Source of the DNA: Rhizobium sp. LCM 4573
GTDB taxonomy: Bacteria > Pseudomonadota > Alphaproteobacteria > Rhizobiales > Rhizobiaceae
Assembly (NCBI RefSeq): GCF_001854865.1
Contig: NZ_MDDW01000001.1
Coordinates: forward strand, 368,328-386,136
Length of the DNA stretch: 17,809 nt
Direction of reading: 5' to 3'
This document shows, in pieces, positions 14,263 through 17,809 of the stretch. The notes beneath the pieces were generated by a model. It searched no databases. It saw only the letters and a list, made by a program, of their open reading frames with translations, and was not told the origin of the DNA. The translations under genes were made by a program, and so were the position numbers. Every line of letters begins with the position of its first letter. The stretch's first letter is position 1.

Positions 14263-15303
14263 ATGAACGCTTTCGTAAAGCTGATGGCCGGCGCGGCCGT
14301 CTTCGTTTCCATGCAGACAGCAGTTATGGCCCAGGAACTCGTCGTCGGCGTCTCCTGGTCGAACTTCCAGGAAGAACGCTGGAAGACCGACGAGGCCGCG
14401 ATCAAGAAGGCGCTGGAAGCCGCCGGCGCGAAATATATTTCCGCCGATGCCCAGTCCTCGGCAGCCAAGCAACTCACCGATGTCGAATCGCTGATCTCCC
14501 AGGGCGCCAATGCCCTTATCGTTCTGGCGCAGGATTCCGACGCGATCGGCCCCGCGATCGAGAAGGCGACCGCCGAAGGCATTCCGGTCGTCGGCTATGA
14601 CCGCCTGATCGAAAACCCGGAGGCCTTCTACATCACCTTCGACAACAAGGAAGTGGGCCGCATGCAGGCCCGCGAAGTCTTCAAGGTGAAGCCGGAAGGC
14701 AACTACGTCTTCATCAAGGGCTCGTCGGCCGATCCGAACGCGGACTTCCTGTTCGCCGGCCAGATGGAAGTGCTGAAAGAGGCCATCGATGGCGGCAAGA
14801 TCAAGAATGTCGGCGAAGCCTATACCGACGGCTGGAAGCCGGAAAACGCCCAGAAGAACATGGAGCAGTTCCTGACCGCCAACGACAACAAGGTCGATGC
14901 GGTGGTGGCCTCCAACGACGGCACGGCCGGCGGCGCGATTGCAGCCCTCGACGCCCAGGGCCTTGCCGGCTCCGTGCCGGTTTCCGGCCAGGATGCCGAC
15001 AAGGCGGCGCTGAACCGCGTGGCGCTCGGCACGCAGACGGTCTCCGTCTGGAAGGACAGCCGCGAGCTCGGCAAACACGCCGCCGAAATCGCGCTGGCGC
15101 TTGCCGGCGGCAAGACGATGGACGAAATCCCGAACGTGCAGACCTTCTCCGGCGGCGCCAAGGGTGTCGCCATGAAATCGGTCTTCCTGACCCCGCAGCC
15201 GATCACGCAGGACAACCTGAACGTCGTCATCGAGGCCGGCTGGATCAGCAAGGCGGAAGCCTGCCAGGGCGTGAAGGCCGGCTCCGTCGCCGCCTGCAAC
15301 TGA
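14263..15303 (+). CDS. xylF: Periplasmic sugar-binding protein of an ABC transporter, xylose type
   Basis: This is a substrate-binding protein that delivers a pentose, most likely D-xylose, to the permease encoded downstream. It has 346 residues, with a Sec signal peptide of about 23 residues ([18 protein letters not shown], then TAVMA before QEL). The mature part has the XylF-like blocks [52 protein letters not shown] and [10 protein letters not shown], and near the end [19 protein letters not shown] sits 4 nt before the chosen ATG; the longer ORF from 14191 would lack a proper signal peptide and start in the leader. It is the first gene of the operon, behind the palindrome. Xylose specificity rests on similarity recalled from E. 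coli XylF and relatives. Confidence 0.9.
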   Translation: MNAFVKLMAGAAVFVSMQTAVMAQELVVGVSWSNFQEERWKTDEAAIKKALEAAGAKYISADAQSSAAKQLTDVESLISQGANALIVLAQDSDAIGPAIEKATAEGIPVVGYDRLIENPEAFYITFDNKEVGRMQAREVFKVKPEGNYVFIKGSSADPNADFLFAGQMEVLKEAIDGGKIKNVGEAYTDGWKPENAQKNMEQFLTANDNKVDAVVASNDGTAGGAIAALDAQGLAGSVPVSGQDADKAALNRVALGTQTVSVWKDSRELGKHAAEIALALAGGKTMDEIPNVQTFSGGAKGVAMKSVFLTPQPITQDNLNVVIEAGWISKAEACQGVKAGSVAACN

Positions 15304-15323
15304 GGGTCTCGATCCTGAACAAC

Positions 15324-15357
15324 CCGACGCCGCAGCTTGTGCCGCGGCGTCGGTTTT
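15324..15357 (+). terminator. Intercistronic hairpin between xylF and xylH
   Basis: CCGACGCCGC pairs perfectly with GCGGCGTCGG across a 10-nt loop and is followed by TTTTC. The T run is short, so it is more likely a partial terminator or mRNA-stabilising hairpin that raises binding-protein output over permease output, as is common in sugar ABC operons. It begins 20 nt after the xylF stop. Confidence 0.65.
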
Positions 15358-15455
15358 CGTCGCGAGATGACGCGGCCGCGCTTTCGGAAAAGCGGCTGAA
15401 CGTCACGAGGTGCCGCCGCCAAAGGCGCGCAAGACAAGGTGGGGAACGGCAAGAC

Positions 15456-16769
15456 ATGGCCGATACGGTGCATACCACGACATCCAGCGGACCGAAGCAG
15501 ACGGGCGGCAACCTCGTCGCGCGCTTCTTCCGCGCAACCGAAATCGATACCCGCCTGCTCGGCATGGTCGGCGCATTGCTGATCATCTGGATCGGTTTTC
15601 ACTTTCTCACGGGCGGGCTGTTCCTGACGCCGCGCAACCTCTGGAACCTCTCGGTCCAGACGGCCTCCGTGGCTGTCATGGCGACCGGCATGGTGCTGGT
15701 CATCGTCACCCGCAACATCGATCTTTCGGTTGGCTCCATACTCGGCTTCACCGGCATGATCATGGGCGTGCTGCAGGCCAGGCTTCTGCCCGAACTGCTG
15801 GGCTTCAACCATCCGGCGATCTGGATCGCCGCGCTTGCCGGCGGGCTGATCGTCGGGGCGCTCATCGGCATGCTGCACGGCCTCATCATCGCCTTTCTCG
15901 GCGTGCCCTCCTTCATCGTCACCCTCGGCGGCCTGCTCGTCTGGCGCGGCGCCACCTGGTTCGTGACGAGCGGCCAGACAGTCGCCCCCATGGACGCCAA
16001 TTTTCGCCTGATGGGCGGCGGCGCGGAAGGCTCGATCGGCGCCACCTGGAGCTGGATCGTCGGCGTCCTCGCCTGCCTCGCCATCGTGGTCGCGATCATC
16101 AACGCGCGCCACCAGCGCAAGCGCTTTTCCTTCCCCCGCCGGCCGATCTGGGCCGAATACGTGCTGGGCGCGCTCGGCTGCGCCATCGTGCTCGGCTCGG
16201 TATCGATCGCCAACGACTACTACTGGCCGGTCAACATCGCCCGCCGCTATGCGCAGGCCAACAATATCGAATGGCCGGAAGGCGGGCTCTTCATCTCCCA
16301 CGGCATCGCGATACCGGTCCTGATCGCGATCGCGGTGGGCATCGTCATGACCTTCATTGCAACGAGGCTGCGCTTCGGCCGCTACGTCTTCGCGATCGGC
16401 GGCAATCCGGAAGCTGCCGAACTCGCCGGCATCAAGACCCGCTGGGTGACGGTGAAGATCTTCATGCTGATGGGCACGCTCTGCGCCATCGCGGCGGCGA
16501 TCTCGACCGCCCGCCTCAACGCCGCCACCAATGCGCAGGGCGAGCTCGACGAGCTCTACACCATCGCCGCCGCCGTTATCGGCGGCACCTCGCTCGCCGG
16601 CGGCATGGGCACGATCGCCGGCGCCATGCTCGGCGCGCTCGTCATGCAATCCCTGCAATCCGGCATGGTGCTTCTCGGCATCGATACGCCGTTCCAGCGC
16701 ATCGTCGTCGGCATGGTCCTGGTGATCGCCGTCTGGCTCGACACAGTCTACCGCGCCAGAGCCAAGTAA
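15456..16769 (+). CDS. xylH: ABC transporter permease, xylose type
   Basis: This is an inner-membrane permease of the ribose/xylose (BPD_transp_2) class, 437 residues. About ten to twelve hydrophobic segments follow a polar N-terminus of some 35 residues. Family blocks include TGMVLVIVTRNIDLSVGSIL, GVPSFIVTLGGLLVWRG, FGRYVFAIGGNPEAAELAGI (the ATPase-contact loop), AAVIGGTSLAGGMGTIAGA and FQRIVVGMVLVIAVWLDT. It is longer than most ribose permeases, as XylH proteins are, because of an extra loop and helix pair in the middle (RKRFSFPRRPIWAEYVLGAL onward). ATG at 15456 is chosen with GGGGA about 10 nt upstream; the frame open to 15339 runs through the hairpin. It lies 152 nt after xylF and 18 nt before the ATPase gene. 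Confidence 0.92.
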   Translation: MADTVHTTTSSGPKQTGGNLVARFFRATEIDTRLLGMVGALLIIWIGFHFLTGGLFLTPRNLWNLSVQTASVAVMATGMVLVIVTRNIDLSVGSILGFTGMIMGVLQARLLPELLGFNHPAIWIAALAGGLIVGALIGMLHGLIIAFLGVPSFIVTLGGLLVWRGATWFVTSGQTVAPMDANFRLMGGGAEGSIGATWSWIVGVLACLAIVVAIINARHQRKRFSFPRRPIWAEYVLGALGCAIVLGSVSIANDYYWPVNIARRYAQANNIEWPEGGLFISHGIAIPVLIAIAVGIVMTFIATRLRFGRYVFAIGGNPEAAELAGIKTRWVTVKIFMLMGTLCAIAAAISTARLNAATNAQGELDELYTIAAAVIGGTSLAGGMGTIAGAMLGALVMQSLQSGMVLLGIDTPFQRIVVGMVLVIAVWLDTVYRARAK

Positions 16770-16787
16770 CAGTAAGGAGCACTCATC

Positions 16788-17573
16788 GTGACGGAACAGG
16801 CAACTCCGCTCGTGGAAATGAAGAACATTTCCATCTCCTTCGGCGGCATTCACGCGGTCGAGAACGCTAGCGTCGATCTCTTCCCCGGAGAAGTGGTCGC
16901 TCTTCTCGGCCACAACGGCGCAGGTAAGTCGACGCTGATCAAGATTCTTTCCGGCGCCTACCGGCGCGACGAAGGCGATATCCTGATCAACGGCGAGCCC
17001 GCCGATATCCGCAACCCGCGCGACGCCAAGAAATACGGCATCGAGACGATCTACCAGACGCTCGCCGTGGCCGATAACGTGGATGCCGCAGCCAACCTCT
17101 ATCTCGGCCGCGAGCTGCAGACCAAATGGGGCACGCTGGACGATGTCGCTATGGAAGCGAACGCCCGAGAGGTGATGGGGCGCCTCAATCCCAACTTCAA
17201 GCGTTTCAAGGAACCGGTGAAGGCACTTTCCGGCGGCCAGCGGCAATCGGTGGCGATCGCCCGCGCCATACTCTTCGACGCGCGCATCCTCATCATGGAC
17301 GAGCCGACCGCGGCGCTCGGGCCGCACGAGACCGCACAGGTGGGCGACCTCATCAAGCAATTGAAACGCGAAGGCATCGGCATCTTCCTGATCAGCCACG
17401 ATATCCACGACGTCTTCGATCTCGCCGACCGGGTGTTCGTGATGAAGAACGGCCAGGTGGTGGGCCATGCCCGCACCGAGGACGTGACGAAGGATGAGGT
17501 GCTCGGCATGATCATCATGGGCAAGGTGCCCCCCGGCGCCACGCCCGGCCCCGGCGCCATGAAGGTGGCGTGA
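16788..17573 (+). CDS. xylG: ABC transporter ATPase with a single nucleotide-binding domain, xylose type
   Basis: This ATPase powers sugar uptake through the permease encoded just upstream. It has 261 residues and one complete ABC domain: Walker [10 protein letters not shown] (41-49), Q-loop Gln90 (IYQTLAV), signature LSGGQ (147-151), Walker B ILIMDE (167-172) and switch His204 (LISHD). E. coli XylG is about twice this length with two ABC domains. The short form is known from alphaproteobacterial sugar transporters such as FrcA, and it should work as a homodimer. It starts at GTG, supported by AAGGAG 8 nt upstream. The C-terminal tail ([18 protein letters not shown]) is Gly/Pro-rich. It is the last gene of the operon. 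Confidence 0.92.
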   Translation: MTEQATPLVEMKNISISFGGIHAVENASVDLFPGEVVALLGHNGAGKSTLIKILSGAYRRDEGDILINGEPADIRNPRDAKKYGIETIYQTLAVADNVDAAANLYLGRELQTKWGTLDDVAMEANAREVMGRLNPNFKRFKEPVKALSGGQRQSVAIARAILFDARILIMDEPTAALGPHETAQVGDLIKQLKREGIGIFLISHDIHDVFDLADRVFVMKNGQVVGHARTEDVTKDEVLGMIIMGKVPPGATPGPGAMKVA

Positions 17574-17596
17574 GGACGAGAGCCTGGATGCGCGCT

Positions 17597-17612
17597 CCCG
17601 CTCGAGAGCGGG
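17597..17612 (+). other. Short hairpin downstream of xylG
   Basis: CCCGCTC-ga-GAGCGGG is a perfect 7-bp inverted repeat with a 2-nt loop, 23 nt after the xylG stop. No T run follows. It may stabilise the 3' end or pause RNA polymerase before the terminator-like hairpin further on. Confidence 0.35.
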
Positions 17613-17657
17613 CTGCACGCCTCGAACATCCGCTTCCGGGCGGAGGACACATTCTGA

Positions 17658-17692
17658 GGGAACCGGCCTCTCTCCGGTTCCCCCATTTCTTC
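17658..17692 (+). terminator. Terminator-like hairpin of the xylFHG operon
   Basis: GGGAACCGG pairs perfectly with CCGGTTCCC across a 7-nt pyrimidine loop, followed by CCATTTCTTCT. The T run is broken, which is common in high-GC alphaproteobacteria. It lies between xylG and the tRNA gene, where the operon should end. Confidence 0.65.
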
Positions 17693-17773
17693 TGAAATTG
17701 GCGATTGCGGCGCGCAGCATCCTGGGTTAAGAACCAGCCATCGGAAGGGCCGAGTCATCGCCCTCTACGGTCA

Positions 17774-17809
17774 GCACCCGTAGCTCAGCTGGATAGAGTG
17801 TTGGATTCC
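17774..17809 (+). tRNA. tRNA gene, 5' part, probably tRNA-Arg(CCG), cut by the window edge
   Basis: The acceptor 5' strand GCACCCG, then TA, a D-arm (GCTC, loop AGCTGGATA, GAGT), base 26 G and the anticodon stem 5' strand TTGGA are in perfect tRNA layout. The window ends after four bases of the anticodon loop, TTCC, so only the first two anticodon bases (CC) are visible. These allow Arg(CCG), Arg(CCT), Gly(CCC) or Trp(CCA). The body resembles bacterial tRNA-Arg, for which CCG is the best guess. Being a tRNA is near certain; the amino acid is not. Confidence 0.85.

Noticed and set aside
13015..15078. Minus-strand ORF of 687 codons across the ROK gene, the intergenic operator and xylF
   Set aside because: It reads through an intergenic region with a clear operator and out of frame with ROK; no domain is visible.
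14820..17720. Minus-strand ORF of 966 codons across xylF, xylH and xylG
   Set aside because: It is antisense to three well-supported genes; Asp/His/Arg-rich composition is typical of a reversed GC-rich frame, and no motif is seen.
17574..17809. Integration site (att) at the tRNA gene
   Set aside because: No integrase gene, direct repeat or other sign of an integrated element is visible, and the tRNA is cut by the window edge.

Overview
The window looks like a stretch of chromosome from an alphaproteobacterium of the order Hyphomicrobiales/Rhizobiales (Rhizobium, Agrobacterium, Ensifer or Shinella type). This rests on the high GC content, the third-position GC bias, and proteins that read like their rhizobial family members: a RhlE-type helicase with a long RGG tail, the circularly permuted ATP-grasp/alpha-E/transglutaminase trio, and a xylose transporter with a single-domain ATPase next to a ROK regulator. 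No database search was possible, so genus and species are open.

Left part (1-2926). The 5' part of a PAS-domain signalling gene runs leftwards off the window. It diverges from rhlE, a DEAD-box RNA helicase gene that is read from a TTG start behind a long, hairpin-rich leader and ends at a strong intrinsic terminator.

Centre left (2940-7766, all minus strand). A DMT/EamA permease gene lies upstream of a three-gene operon. That operon encodes a Tat-exported small subunit, a GMC-type FAD subunit with a cysteine cluster, and a tri-haem cytochrome c. Together they make a periplasmic, membrane-associated sugar or sugar-acid dehydrogenase of the gluconate/fructose/sorbitol dehydrogenase type, which would pass electrons to ubiquinone. 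The sugar oxidised cannot be told from the sequence. A perfect 6+6 bp inverted repeat lies in the operon's leader.

Centre right (8026-12602). A tightly spaced operon encodes a circularly permuted ATP-grasp ligase, an alpha-E helical protein and a transglutaminase-like cysteine protein. This is the conserved amidoligase/peptide-tag cluster that often also carries the proteasome-like peptidase Anbu. No Anbu gene is present here. Instead a convergent Phd/YefM-PIN (VapBC-type) toxin-antitoxin module follows at once, with a palindrome over its promoter. Next come a small protein with a degenerate C-terminal J-domain (HPD motif) and a pair of palindromes between convergent genes.

Right part (12617-17809). 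A ROK-family repressor gene, followed 4 nt later by a 70-residue two-helix membrane protein gene, diverges from a xylFHG-type operon (binding protein, permease, single-domain ATPase). A perfect 19-bp palindrome just after the -10 box of xylF is the likely operator. A hairpin lies between xylF and xylH, and a terminator-like hairpin follows xylG. The window ends inside a tRNA gene, cut in the anticodon loop and probably tRNA-Arg(CCG).

Most of the window is ordinary metabolic and regulatory chromosome. The parts most worth a second look are the Anbu-less amidoligase operon with its adjacent toxin-antitoxin pair, the regulator-coupled small membrane protein, and the HPD-bearing small protein.
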